Source: Lachancea thermotolerans CBS 6340
Lineage: Eukaryota; Ascomycota; Saccharomycetes; Saccharomycetales; Saccharomycetaceae
Assembly: GCF_000142805.1 (NCBI RefSeq)
Contig: NC_013083.1
Location: 1,488,001 to 1,552,000 of the forward strand
Reading direction: 5' to 3'
Length of the DNA: 64,000 bases
Shown: positions 1 through 9,112 of the stretch, in pieces
How the letters are laid out: the number at the start of each line of letters is the position of its first letter
Numbering within the stretch: position 1 is the stretch's first letter
Translations under genes and position numbers: made by a program
The notes under the pieces: generated by a model
What the model was told of the DNA's origin: nothing
Seen by the model: the letters and a program-made list of their open reading frames with translations, nothing else
The model's database searches: none

Positions 1-202
1 TGTCCTTAACGGCTTGGTTGAGCAATCCGCCATCCGGACCCTCAGTTAATGCATTAAAGGAGCCAATGTGAGGTTGAACTGCCTCTTCCAACAGGGGAAA
101 CGCCGACTTGTCTTTTGGCGGGTTGACAAACCGGTTTTCTCTTTCCAGAGTGCGGAAATGAGCGGTCCTCGCGTTGGCAGGTGGCTTAACTACTTTGCTC
201 AT
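1..202 (-). CDS. RPA135: RNA polymerase I second-largest subunit (5' end only)
   Basis: Reading the minus strand from the ATG at 202 gives 67 codons before the window edge. They begin MSKVVKPPANARTAHFR and continue through NPPKDKSAFPLLEEAVQP and IGSFNALTEGPDGG. I recognise this as the N terminus of yeast Rpa135, the second-largest subunit of RNA polymerase I, which transcribes the 35S rDNA in the nucleolus. The protein is about 1200 residues in the family, so most of the gene lies outside the window. The promoter side carries PAC-like and RRPE-like elements, as expected for a ribosome-biogenesis gene. In S. cerevisiae RPA135 is YPR010C, which is not linked to the rest of this window, so a synteny break lies nearby. 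Confidence 0.93.
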   Translation of the reverse strand, partial: MSKVVKPPANARTAHFRTLERENRFVNPPKDKSAFPLLEEAVQPHIGSFNALTEGPDGGLLNQAVKD

Positions 203-288
203 TGAGACAACACTTAAAACTATTGCCCTTCAGAGCTTCAAAACGGACCTGTTGACTAGAATCTCAATTGGTGATGGTTAAAAAATCC

Positions 289-343
289 GTGATGAGATGG
301 CCATCGCGATCTTAGGAAGCTGTAGTGTTTTCTGAAAAATTTT
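289..343. promoter_or_regulatory. PAC-like and RRPE-like elements upstream of RPA135
   Basis: GATGAGAT at 291-298 matches the core of the PAC element. TGAAAAATTTT at 333-343 matches the RRPE element. The pair lies about 90-140 bases upstream of the RPA135 ATG, in the usual PAC/RRPE arrangement of ribosome-biogenesis promoters (Tod6/Dot6 and Stb3 targets in S. cerevisiae). Binding is inferred from motif and position only. Confidence 0.6.
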
Positions 344-1451
344 ATAAGTTGTCATTCCTTTTGGGAATTTCCGTAATTTGTGATATTTGTGCTCGGCGGC
401 TAAAATACAAAAATACTGGAACTGGATCCGAATGTGCGCGGCCCGTATAGTCGGCGCGATGGCAGGTTTGTGTGACGATGAACCTCTGTTACTTTGTTTC
501 TTTGCCTTGGATCAAAACTCTCAAAGTGTGGATTCTCTATAGGTTCGAAGGCAACAATCGCGCCTATACTTTTGAATAATCAACTCATAAAGCGTTCTAT
601 CTTGCAAGCTCCAGGAGTTTGGAGAGAGCAAATCGTTTAATTAAACAAGCAGCGAATCATTCATGCCTTGACGATCAGCCGCTTTTGCGAGAGCCAATTA
701 CAGGAGCAAAGCAGAATTCACTTGAAAGAATCATTAAACCTAATTTTCGTCTTTTAGACAACCAAAGAAACACTTTGCACTGGTTATTCACTATGAGATA
801 ACTTGTTTGAGGTACCACATGCGTCGAGCCTCGCATCCTCTCCTTCGGTTTCATTTCGTTTGGATCATTTTGTAGAATACGGAGCTAAATTAGTTTGACC
901 TAACTTTGCTGTAGTGTAATAAACGGTATTAGTCTCTAGCTACATAAAGTGCTGAAAATACACCATCATCAGCTTATATTGTGCAAGAAGCCGACCTCAT
1001 CTCCAAAATCTAAACTATTTCTAAAGCTCAATGCTTCTTCCCTAATAATTGGCCTATATTTTAGCAAGGACTGCCAGCTACAGTTCTTAGCTGCATGTCT
1101 TTGTTTAACATATCCGGTACCTATCAAACCGCAGAAAGTCCCCTATTCCCCCTTCGTAGAGGTTCAGGAGGCAATATGATTCCCGACTGCAAGATTTTTT
1201 GGCTTGGTCATGATGATGACAGTCTGCTCGAATGAATATTTATTCTTCGTTTGCACCAGCATTTTTGCGCTTGCTCACTATGGCATAAGTCTCAAATATC
1301 TCCATTTACCGCTGACACTTTTATTCTGTAACTGCATGCTGAGGGAATTTTTAACAAAAAGTAAGCTAAGGGACCAAAACAATAAACAAGAACTGAACAT
1401 GACCACCAAAACTAGTTATAACCTACATTGACTCCCTTCATGAACATAAAA
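344..1451. other. Intergenic stretch without a recognised gene
   Basis: Short open frames of 60-80 codons occur here, but none shows a recognisable family or convincing codon use. I see no tRNA, LTR or centromere-like arrangement. The distal part would serve as upstream sequence of RPA135 and of the tRNA-Lys gene. Confidence 0.5.
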
Positions 1452-1524
1452 GCCTTGTTGGCGCAATCGGTAGCGCGTATGACTCTTAATCATAAGGTTA
1501 GGGGTTCGAGCCCCCTACAGGGCT
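1452..1524 (+). tRNA. tRNA-Lys(CTT)
   Basis: A 73-base cloverleaf. The 7-bp acceptor stem pairs GCCTTGT with ACAGGGC, the anticodon loop is CTCTTAA with anticodon CTT, and the T-loop is GGTTCGAG. It has no intron. It is nearly identical to the S. cerevisiae tRNA-Lys(CUU) as I remember it. T-runs at 1524-1527 and 1529-1534 form the Pol III terminator directly after the gene. Confidence 0.97.
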
Positions 1525-1764
1525 TTTATTTTTTGCCCACCGCGCCTACCTGTTTCCTGTATAGAGTTCGGCAACCCGTTTTAAAACGCGTCGAAACATG
1601 TCTGAAGCATGCCTCGATTCTGTCGCAAAGGCACGCCATGCAAGGAATTCGTCTCGCCCATGTATAGAGTAGGTTAGAGATGCAATTGCCTAGCTTGTAT
1701 TAAAGCGCCTACAGTATCTTGCGATCTTGCGATGTAGCTGAAGTTGCATTCAAGGAGACAGCAC

Positions 1765-2835
1765 ATGTTCCTGCTTTCGAAGGTCTTATTGACATGTCTC
1801 TTGAGCGGCTCTCGGGCCCTACATTTACCGCTTAGAAAGGACGTTGAGCTCGCGTTGGCTCCAATAGTGGTTAGTGGGCTTTTACAAGAAGCAACCTCAA
1901 CAGTGCATGTGACACAGGCCGTGGCATCGGCTGAAGTGGTTAGCGGGCTTCTACAAGAAGCAACCTCTACAGTGCATGTGACACAGACCGTAGCGTCGGC
2001 TGAAGTGGTTTCCTCGGCGGCTGCCAGCTCTGTCGCCTCGGCTTCAGCAACCGCCTTGCCCTACACTGGCTCGGCAGGCATTACCTACTCGCCCTACCAA
2101 AAGAACGGTCAATGTAAGACTGAGTCCATGGTACAGTCTGATTTGGCTCAACTCCACAGCTTTGGGATCATCCGTATCTACGATACAGACTGTGAAGTGT
2201 TAGGAAATGTTGTGTCGGCACTTACTGGTTCCCAGAAAATTATGATAGGGATCTGGAATATACAAAAGATTCAAGATAGCGTCGATGCGATTTCTGCTGC
2301 TTTCAGCTCAGACTTCTCCAAAATTTATGCCGTTTCTATAGGGAATGAGTTAGTAAACTCAGGCCAAGCCAGTGTCAGCGAGATCCAGAGCGCAGTATCA
2401 ACGGCACGTGACCTATTGGGCGGAATCGGATTCACTGGCCAAATTGTAACTGTGGACACTTTGGTAGCTGTTTCAGCTAATCCGGCTCTCTGTGAGTGCT
2501 CGGATTTCATCGCTGTCAACTGCCATCCCTACTGGGATGGAAACGTCGAACCATCTGACTGTGGAACCTGGCTCCAGCAGCAAATCGCTAGTCTCCAAAC
2601 GAAATGTGGAACGGCCAAGCAAGTCCTCATTACTGAGACTGGATGGCCAAATTTTGGATCGCCTAATGGCAAGTGTAACCCCTCGGCCTCCAACATGCAA
2701 ACATGCATTAATGCCATTTCTTCTTCTGTGGGATCTCAAGCTATATTATTTTCTACATACAACGATTACTGGAAGCCCCCTGGTCCTTACAATGTAGAGC
2801 AACGTTGGGGTATCTTCGGCGATCCAGCCTTCTAG
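1765..2835 (+). CDS. GH17 cell-wall glucanase/glucanosyltransferase (Scw4/Scw10-like)
   Basis: A 356-residue secreted protein. The frame continues upstream only through a TTG at 1744, so the ATG at 1765 is the start; it opens a hydrophobic signal peptide (MFLLSKVLLTCLLSGSRA). A short Ser/Ala/Thr-rich spacer follows, then a GH17 domain from about residue 110 to the end. The general acid/base is E195 in SIGNELVN and the nucleophile is E291 in ITETGWP; both are present. The closing RWGIFG motif is typical of Scw4, Scw10 and Bgl2. Family members act on beta-1,3-glucan in the wall. There is no GPI signal. A 69-base tandem duplication lies in the spacer. Which SCW paralogue this is cannot be decided from sequence alone. 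Confidence 0.9.
   Translation: MFLLSKVLLTCLLSGSRALHLPLRKDVELALAPIVVSGLLQEATSTVHVTQAVASAEVVSGLLQEATSTVHVTQTVASAEVVSSAAASSVASASATALPYTGSAGITYSPYQKNGQCKTESMVQSDLAQLHSFGIIRIYDTDCEVLGNVVSALTGSQKIMIGIWNIQKIQDSVDAISAAFSSDFSKIYAVSIGNELVNSGQASVSEIQSAVSTARDLLGGIGFTGQIVTVDTLVAVSANPALCECSDFIAVNCHPYWDGNVEPSDCGTWLQQQIASLQTKCGTAKQVLITETGWPNFGSPNGKCNPSASNMQTCINAISSSVGSQAILFSTYNDYWKPPGPYNVEQRWGIFGDPAF
1867..2004 (+). repeat. 69-bp in-frame tandem duplication in the SCW-like gene
   Basis: Two adjacent 69-base units, 1867-1935 and 1936-2004, each encode 23 residues from VVSGLLQEATSTVHVTQ to VASAE. The units differ at only a few bases, one of which changes a residue (A/T), so the duplication looks recent. It lengthens the linker between signal peptide and catalytic domain. 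Confidence 0.95.
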
Positions 2836-3299
2836 CTTCTGGCCCTTCAACTAGTTATCCGTATCTTCCGAATCTCCCGGATCTCTACTAGTTTTCTTAG
2901 CCCTTGCAGACAATCACAACTTTTTACGTATTCAGCACATTGTACAAAAATCGCGTACTACATCGTTTCCTTCCTGCGGAACTGCGCCCCAGGTCCAACC
3001 GTCCGACACATTCCGGCTCAGTCTGGAATTGGTTTCATTCGCGTTTGGAACACGAATCTTAAAACTGAGATTTTTTTTCCTTCTAGAGGCAGGCGCTTCG
3101 CCGCGTGCCAGAAGAAATATATCACAAGATCTGAGATTCAAATGGAGATACAAGATTTTTCAATCAAGAGGACAAAGCGAGCAGAGCGAACAAAGCGGGC
3201 AAAGCGAACCATAGCAGAAGGCGAGACTTGAAGTCGGTGAGCTTCCGTGAATTTGCAAAACTTAGGACTCCAGCGAGTGAACAAAACTATAGAATTCCC
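2836..3299. other. Intergenic region with a 9-bp repeat before the wall-sensor gene
   Basis: No gene seen. At about 3172-3208 there are four imperfect copies of a 9-base unit (consensus CAAAGCGAA), roughly 90-130 bases upstream of the next ATG. The copies probably fall in the promoter or the 5' leader. Confidence 0.6.
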
Positions 3300-4526
3300 A
3301 TGGTCCAAGTTAAATTCATCCACGGTGTGCTATTCTTAGCAGTGGTGGTCAAGAGATCGCTACAACAGAACCCAGATGCTCTCACAGGCGCGAATAGTGG
3401 CAATAGTACGAGCTCAGTGTCGAGCTCGTCTAGGGATCGCAGTAGTGTGACGAGCTCATCAAGAACCAGCTCCTTGTCATCCAGCGTTTCAGATTCATCT
3501 CTATCGTCGGGGACGACGATCATAGTCTCATCGTCGCTGGCCTCCTCAGTGTCATCCAGCCTTGCATCCAGTTCGATTTTAAGTACTTCTCGTACGTCCA
3601 GTTCCAGTTCCTCTTCGCGCTCCTCCACCAGTGCAGCCCAGACGTCTTTCACCTCCATATCTTCAAGCTCAGGTTCTAGCCCCTCCAGAAGCAGCGCAAG
3701 CTCAGGTTCTAGTTCAAGCAGTAGATCTTCGAGATCTAGTGCGTCCAGTTCTAACCAGAGCTCAAGTGGCAGCCAAAGTCAGAGCAGCAGCCAGAGTGAT
3801 AGCTCAAGCTCTGCTAGCAGCACCACTTCCGACTCGAGCTCCGCGTCAACCTCAGCTTCAACCTCATCTTCAGACTCTAGTTCATCCAGTGCGTCCCTTG
3901 CTTCGTCAACTCAGTTTTCATCTTCAACGCCGTCTTCCAGTTCACAGTCACCCTCAACAACGGAAGCTCCAACTTCCAGTCAAGATCAACAGGCGGCTTC
4001 AGACTCTAGCACGATAACGAGGACGGTGAGTGGCAAGACCATTTTGTCAAACCACTACACAACAATAACCCAGTCTGCCGCTGCTACTGCGCAGAGCTCT
4101 TCAGACAAGTCAGGCAGTGGCGGCTCTAAACTCTCAAAGAAAAACCGCAACATCGTCATAGGATGTGTGGTTGGCATTGGTGTGCCCTTACTACTCGCTG
4201 TTCTTGCCTTTTTCTACTTTTACTGCATGAAAACTAAGAAAACGAACTTTATTGACTCTGAAGGGCATGTTGTGACTGCGTACAGACAAAACAAACTTAC
4301 AAGGTGGTGGCGCTCTGCCATGGGTAAAGAGGTCAGCAGTGAATACGAAGGTGACACTCCAATTGGGGGGACTTCAGACCTCGGGGACGAGGCTGGCGGT
4401 CACCGTAGTAACGGTGTTAGTAGAAATCCCACCGATGGCAGGGGATCACACTCCAACGAGCTGATGTTGGATGAAGAGAAATATTATGATGAAAATGGCA
4501 ACGAGTTGAATGCAAGGAACTACTAG
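3300..4526 (+). CDS. Mid2/Mtl1-type cell-wall integrity sensor
   Basis: A 408-residue type I membrane protein. The frame extends upstream only via TTG (3228), so the ATG at 3300 is chosen; it gives a short hydrophobic leader (VKFIHGVLFLAVVV). Residues about 40-270 are almost continuous Ser/Thr, as in O-mannosylated mucin-like sensors. One transmembrane helix lies at about 284-306 (VIGCVVGIGVPLLLAVLAFF). The tail of about 100 residues begins with FIDSEGHVVTAYRQNK, which resembles the conserved juxtamembrane block of Mid2/Mtl1. These sensors signal wall stress through Rom2 and Rho1 to the Pkc1 MAP-kinase pathway. In S. cerevisiae MTL1 (YGR023W) is next to THG1 (YGR024C), and THG1 is close by here too, which supports the call. 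It is probably the single ancestor-like copy of MID2 and MTL1. Confidence 0.85.
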   Translation: MVQVKFIHGVLFLAVVVKRSLQQNPDALTGANSGNSTSSVSSSSRDRSSVTSSSRTSSLSSSVSDSSLSSGTTIIVSSSLASSVSSSLASSSILSTSRTSSSSSSSRSSTSAAQTSFTSISSSSGSSPSRSSASSGSSSSSRSSRSSASSSNQSSSGSQSQSSSQSDSSSSASSTTSDSSSASTSASTSSSDSSSSSASLASSTQFSSSTPSSSSQSPSTTEAPTSSQDQQAASDSSTITRTVSGKTILSNHYTTITQSAAATAQSSSDKSGSGGSKLSKKNRNIVIGCVVGIGVPLLLAVLAFFYFYCMKTKKTNFIDSEGHVVTAYRQNKLTRWWRSAMGKEVSSEYEGDTPIGGTSDLGDEAGGHRSNGVSRNPTDGRGSHSNELMLDEEKYYDENGNELNARNY

Positions 4527-4986
4527 GTTCGCGCTTCCTGCTACTTTAACATCTCCTGACTTGCATAGAATGAAACGCTAAACTCTTTCATTCGAAAAAT
4601 TAACTAAAAAAGATACCGCTTCCAACCACTAATGCTAACCAGATCCAATGTTGGATGTTCTGATCTGGGCAACTCAAATACTATCCTCATATAGGTTATC
4701 ACATTAATGCATATAATTCCAATTACTGGGCTCACTTTTGACAATCATTGAAACAGCTAACAACTTGTATCTATTGCCCCCGTGCGCTCCCCTGTATGGT
4801 ACATCGTTGAACGCTATAAGTCCGGGCATTACTCGAGTAGAGCGCAAGAGGACTTCGACGCCATCATCACCCTTCCCAATATCTGGTTTAACCCGATCCA
4901 TCCATCACGCCAACAAGCGAAGCACAATTCATGGACTAAACAGTACAATATATCTAAATGTGTTCTATAATGAATTCAAAAACAAA
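4527..4986. other. Intergenic stretch without a recognised gene
   Basis: AT-rich 3' flank of the wall sensor and 5' flank of the tRNA-Asp gene. The small open frames of 60-90 codons overlap each other on both strands and look like chance. Confidence 0.5.
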
Positions 4987-5058
4987 TCCGCGATAGTTTA
5001 GTGGCTAGAATTCGAGCTTGTCGCGCTCGGGACCGGGGTTCGATTCCCCGTCGCGGAG
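4987..5058 (+). tRNA. tRNA-Asp(GTC)
   Basis: A 72-base cloverleaf with an acceptor stem TCCGCGA/TCGCGGA and discriminator G. The anticodon loop TTGTCGC contains GTC, and the T-arm is CGGGGTTCGATTCCCCG. It has no intron and matches the S. cerevisiae tRNA-Asp(GUC) pattern. A T-run begins two bases after the gene and serves as terminator. Confidence 0.97.
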
Positions 5059-5183
5059 AATTTTTTGGGTGATGTGGTTAGGATATCATCTTCATAGGCG
5101 ATATGGTGCATGTCAGGTACTGAAGGTGCACGCACGTTAAACTAAACAATTCTTTTTCCAACTGAAATCACCCAAGATTGGTG

Positions 5184-6278
5184 ATGGACAATCTCCTTTT
5201 AGAGGCTTCGTCTAGCGGTAGGCGGGTTGTAGGTTATAACATCTCGCCAGGAGAACAATTTCTGATAATACTTGAAATTACGAAAACAAAGCCGCTACAT
5301 GTGTATCTGCAAGTTAAGAATCTCAAGATAGATTCCCGCCCTTCCGAATATGAGATCCCACTTGAGCTTTCGTCCGCAGTATTGGAGAACAACTATTTTC
5401 AAATTCAGATAGTACAAGCGTCCAAGGTTGTGAAAAACACCATCGACCTTCAGCACTACCTTGTCATCAACACTGGTGACGGGATCCATTTCACCAGTTT
5501 GGAACAGCTGTTTTTAGACGCTACCAAGCAGCTGTGTAAGTGGAACCACAGGTCACCGAGCGATACCATATGCTCCTTCCACGCATACAATGTTCGCGGG
5601 TCGGCGTTACAAGTGTCATACTCCACTAGACTCGGCTCTGTGGTGCGGTTTAATTTCAACCTGCTTACTGAAACTTTCAAGCCCATCGAAGAATTGAATG
5701 ACGTTGCAGGAGATTGCCTGAATAGTTGTAGCCCTTGCCTCCCAACTATTAAAGACCACGAGATGATAGGTGTCCCAGAAGTGGTATTCTCCTGTTTTGA
5801 TAACTTCATCTACTCTTTAGAAGGAAGCATAATGAAGTTTCCGGCCACTGAATCAATGGCTGAGGACCAAACTTTAGTATCAGTGGCCGGGATTATAGCT
5901 AAACAATACAGCACAAAAAAGCTGAGGTTTTACGTCGCGAATATGCTTAACAGCGGGTGCCATCTTTTCAAGAGAAATGCTAATGGTGACTGGGATATGA
6001 TAGAGATACTTGAGCGAACCGTATCAAGAAAAGAGAGCTCTCCATTGGTTAATTGCACTATCCGGTGTGAGGGCCGATCACATTTGGAAATCGTGTCAGG
6101 GAGCGAATGCGGCAAAATATTTCGTTGGATCTTTGACTTCCGCGATGAAATTTTACTAGAAAGCTCAGAGTTTGAAGTTGCAGGTGAACATGAGACTGTG
6201 CTGGACGTCCAGGTCATAGACAATACGGCGTATTTCATGGTAAATAGGGAATATATAGGCTACAAAGCCCTATGCTAA
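5184..6278 (+). CDS. Conserved-looking protein of unknown function
   Basis: An open frame of 364 residues from the ATG at 5184 (MDNLLLEASSSG); TTG and GTG codons just upstream are not used. I do not recognise the family. The protein has no signal peptide or transmembrane helix and is of mixed composition. It has many short alternating hydrophobic strands, for example FLIILEIT, LEIVSGSECGKIFRWIFDF and LDVQVIDNTAYFMV, which could fit a beta-propeller; that is only an impression. S. cerevisiae has no gene at this place between MTL1 and THG1, so the gene may have been lost or moved there, or may be fast-evolving. Its stop codon overlaps the THG1 stop on the other strand by four bases. Confidence 0.75.
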   Translation: MDNLLLEASSSGRRVVGYNISPGEQFLIILEITKTKPLHVYLQVKNLKIDSRPSEYEIPLELSSAVLENNYFQIQIVQASKVVKNTIDLQHYLVINTGDGIHFTSLEQLFLDATKQLCKWNHRSPSDTICSFHAYNVRGSALQVSYSTRLGSVVRFNFNLLTETFKPIEELNDVAGDCLNSCSPCLPTIKDHEMIGVPEVVFSCFDNFIYSLEGSIMKFPATESMAEDQTLVSVAGIIAKQYSTKKLRFYVANMLNSGCHLFKRNANGDWDMIEILERTVSRKESSPLVNCTIRCEGRSHLEIVSGSECGKIFRWIFDFRDEILLESSEFEVAGEHETVLDVQVIDNTAYFMVNREYIGYKALC

Positions 6279-6988
6279 AAACCTTCAAACAAAACATCGA
6301 TCTGCTTCACAACATCAATGTGGCAGACCTCACCCTTGTTGGTCACAAGTGAGCCTTTTTTGAACATGTTTGGCTCGTCATTGTAGTTGATTCCACAATC
6401 TGTGAACAGGATCTCTTGTTTGTCGCTGCTCAAAGTGCCGCAAAGCTTTTGCTCAGACTCCTGTGGCGTTAGTCCGCATTTGATTATCAGTTGCCAAAAT
6501 ACAGTATTGTATAGATTGTTAATATGTGTGTCCACATAACGCCAGCAGAGATAATCCTTTATTGTGGAAAGATTTGGGTAGCACACACACCTAGAGTCAA
6601 AGAAGGGGAGATGCTTGTAATCAAGCGCCGTACCTGGGAAGAATTTGGACCATAGCGCCACGTAGTTGGCAGTGAAGAGAGACACAAAAAGTGAACTCAG
6701 CTTATCGCGACGCCTTTTGAACAGAGATGTATCCTTTTTCAGGATAAAAGAATACTCATCGCTTTCTCCAAATGCAAGAACAACATCATTCTTATACTTG
6801 AGAACCACGTTCTTCGCGCTCGCGTTCATGAGCTTTAAAGCCCTTTCGTCGTTGGGTTTCTCGAAATTATAATGCTTGGAGAACTCATGAAACTTTTTAC
6901 CATCGATTCTCACCACTATGTATGTTTCCGGCAGTAACGTCTCGTGAGATTCGAATTGGCGCACATACTCGAATCTTGACTTGGCCAT
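6275..6988 (-). CDS. THG1: tRNA-His guanylyltransferase
   Basis: A 237-residue protein starting at the ATG complementary to 6986-6988. Thg1 adds the essential G-1 to the 5' end of tRNA-His by 3'-5' polymerisation, which is the identity element for histidyl-tRNA synthetase. The metal-binding residues are visible: D29 in VVRIDGKKFHEFS, and D77 and E78 in AFGESDEYSF. Length matches the S. cerevisiae enzyme (237 residues). It is convergent with the unknown gene, sharing four bases at the stop codons (CTAA on the plus strand). The THG1 and MTL1-like genes run in the opposite sense to the rest of the conserved block when compared with S. cerevisiae. Confidence 0.97.
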   Translation of the reverse strand: MAKSRFEYVRQFESHETLLPETYIVVRIDGKKFHEFSKHYNFEKPNDERALKLMNASAKNVVLKYKNDVVLAFGESDEYSFILKKDTSLFKRRRDKLSSLFVSLFTANYVALWSKFFPGTALDYKHLPFFDSRCVCYPNLSTIKDYLCWRYVDTHINNLYNTVFWQLIIKCGLTPQESEQKLCGTLSSDKQEILFTDCGINYNDEPNMFKKGSLVTNKGEVCHIDVVKQIDVLFEGF

Positions 6989-7921
6989 TTAGTTCTGCGA
7001 TTATGTGTGCGATGATGGCCAGTGAGAGTCATTTTAGTGATGATCTCGCCGTGTATAATTAGATATCAAGATACCTACGAAGCCGCCGATCAAGAGCAGC
7101 TACCAGGCTTTAAAGGGGATACCATGCTTTCGTGGTGGGATAACACAGGCAGTGCTTTGCCAGTTTGTTTGATTCAAGGCAAGAACTAATTCAGACAGTA
7201 AACATTTTAGAGGATGAGTACAGTTGAGTGCAATCTGAAAACTCACTTTCATCTCACACTGCGAGGTTCTCTCGGCTGGCCGACCACCACTGGTGCGGCC
7301 AGGTGTTGAAGGGATTTTTAATATTACTTGGTGGAAGTTCCTTTTGAGTTTGGCCCATGTGTCCATGAAGGTCGCATTTCTTAAACTGGCTACGTGTTGG
7401 ACAACGTACGGCGTCTGCCCACCATAACGTTCCTGCAAGACAAGTACGAGGCCGCTCTAACAGGTGACTACTTGATCGTATTTGTAGTATAGCCACAGAG
7501 GAAACTAGTGTTCAAACTCTGGCCTACACGTGCTTAAAAGCTGCAGCGTTGCGCTCAGTTATGACACATCCTGGTCCATTTCTCAGTGTCTGTAATGTTA
7601 CACTCGCTCGCTGTCTCTATGAGAACCCACTTAACATTGGAAAGTTTAGTGATTTCCGGCCGGTAGCGGTATATTCTGCTTCCTTACGAGCGAAGAATTG
7701 GCTACTTCAGCCCTACAGCAGGGTGCACCCTTCTTAAGCGAAGGCCGCTTCCGGCTTCTTGAATCTTGCGTGGGTCTAAGCTGAAAAAAAAAAAATTCGC
7801 ATTGAAAAATTTTGAACATGAAAATATTTTCACATATAAAAGAGTGGGAAAGGCTAACCATAGTGCTAAGTGAACATTTTGTTTTCAGAAAGGCTGAATC
7901 ATCTTTCATTCAGGTGGAAAA
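6989..7921. promoter_or_regulatory. THG1-ILV5 divergent intergenic region with Leu3-type site and TATA box
   Basis: No gene recognised in about 930 bases. CCGGTAGCGG at 7660-7669 fits the Leu3 everted half-site pattern CCG-N4-CGG, and ILV5 is a known Leu3 target in S. cerevisiae. TATAAAAG at 7835-7842 lies about 85 bases upstream of the ILV5 ATG. The short open frames in this stretch overlap on both strands and look like chance. Confidence 0.55.
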
Positions 7922-9112
7922 ATGTCTCTAAGAATCCAAGCTACCAGACTCATTGCCAACTCTCGTGTTGTGACTGCCAAGAGAGCCCTCTCTTTGGCTT
8001 CTCGCGCTACCCTAAGACCTGCTGCCGCAAGACAGTTCGTCAAGCCATTGGTTGCTACCCGTGGTATCAAGCAGATCAACTTCGGTGGTACCACCGAGAC
8101 TGTCTACGAGAGAGCTGACTGGCCTCGTGAGAAGTTGTTGGACTACTTCAAAAACGACACCATGGCCATGATCGGTTACGGTTCTCAAGGTTACGGTCAA
8201 GGTTTGAACATGAGAGACAACGGTTTGAACGTCATTGTCGGTGTCCGTAAGAACGGTGCTTCTTGGAAGGCCGCCATTGAGGACGGTTGGGTCCCAGGTG
8301 AGAACTTGTTCGACGTCGCTGAGGCTGTCCAGAAGGGTACCTACGTCATGAACTTGTTGTCTGACGCTGCTCAGTCTGAGACCTGGAACGACTTGAAGCC
8401 CTTGTTGACCAAGGACAAGACCTTGTACTTCTCTCACGGTTTCTCCCCAGTCTTCAAGGACTTGACCCACGTTGAGCCACCAAAGGACATCGATGTCATC
8501 TTGGTTGCTCCAAAGGGTTCCGGTAGAACCGTCAGATCTTTGTTCAAGGAAGGTCGTGGTATCAACTCCTCTTACGCCGTCTGGAACGACGTTTCCGGTA
8601 AGGCCCACGAGAAGGCTCAGGCTTTGGCTGTCGCCGTCGGTTCCGGCTACGTCTACCAGACCACCTTCGAGAAGGAGGTCAACTCTGACTTGTACGGTGA
8701 GAGAGGCTGTCTGATGGGTGGTATCCACGGTATGTTCCTCGCCCAGTACGAGGTTTTGAGAGAGAACGGCCACTCTCCATCTGAGGCTTTCAACGAGACC
8801 GTTGAGGAGGCCACTCAGTCCCTGTACCCATTGATTGGTAAGTACGGTATGGACTACATGTACGATGCCTGCTCTACCACCGCCAGACGTGGTGCTTTGG
8901 ACTGGTACCCAATCTTCAAGGACGCCTTGAAGCCTGTTTTCCAGGACCTGTACGAGTCCACCAAGAACGGTTCTGAGACCAAGAGATCTTTGGAGTTCAA
9001 CTCTCAACCTGACTACAGAGCTAAGTTGGAGGAGGAGCTACAGACCATCAGAAACATGGAGATCTGGAGGGTCGGCAAGGAGGTCAGAAAGCTGAGACCA
9101 GAGAACCAGTAA
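7922..9112 (+). CDS. ILV5: Ketol-acid reductoisomerase, mitochondrial
   Basis: A 396-residue enzyme of valine and isoleucine synthesis. It converts acetolactate or acetohydroxybutyrate to the dihydroxy acid with NADPH and Mg2+ in the mitochondrial matrix. The N-terminal 45 or so residues are rich in Arg, Ser and Ala and lack acidic residues, as in a presequence. The NADPH-binding glycine motif GYGSQGYGQG lies at about residues 85-94. The C-terminal knotted domain keeps its acidic metal-binding motifs, including ERGCLMGG and NETVEEATQSLYPL. S. cerevisiae Ilv5 is 395 residues. Codon choice is strongly biased (TTG, GGT, AGA, AAG), which indicates high expression. In S. cerevisiae ILV5 (YLR355C) adjoins TAL1; here three other genes lie between them. 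Confidence 0.98.
   Translation: MSLRIQATRLIANSRVVTAKRALSLASRATLRPAAARQFVKPLVATRGIKQINFGGTTETVYERADWPREKLLDYFKNDTMAMIGYGSQGYGQGLNMRDNGLNVIVGVRKNGASWKAAIEDGWVPGENLFDVAEAVQKGTYVMNLLSDAAQSETWNDLKPLLTKDKTLYFSHGFSPVFKDLTHVEPPKDIDVILVAPKGSGRTVRSLFKEGRGINSSYAVWNDVSGKAHEKAQALAVAVGSGYVYQTTFEKEVNSDLYGERGCLMGGIHGMFLAQYEVLRENGHSPSEAFNETVEEATQSLYPLIGKYGMDYMYDACSTTARRGALDWYPIFKDALKPVFQDLYESTKNGSETKRSLEFNSQPDYRAKLEEELQTIRNMEIWRVGKEVRKLRPENQ

Noticed and set aside
8012-9007. 331-codon minus-strand frame across ILV5
   Set aside because: It is an antisense shadow produced by the strong codon bias of ILV5; its product is Val/Leu/Gly-rich without any domain.
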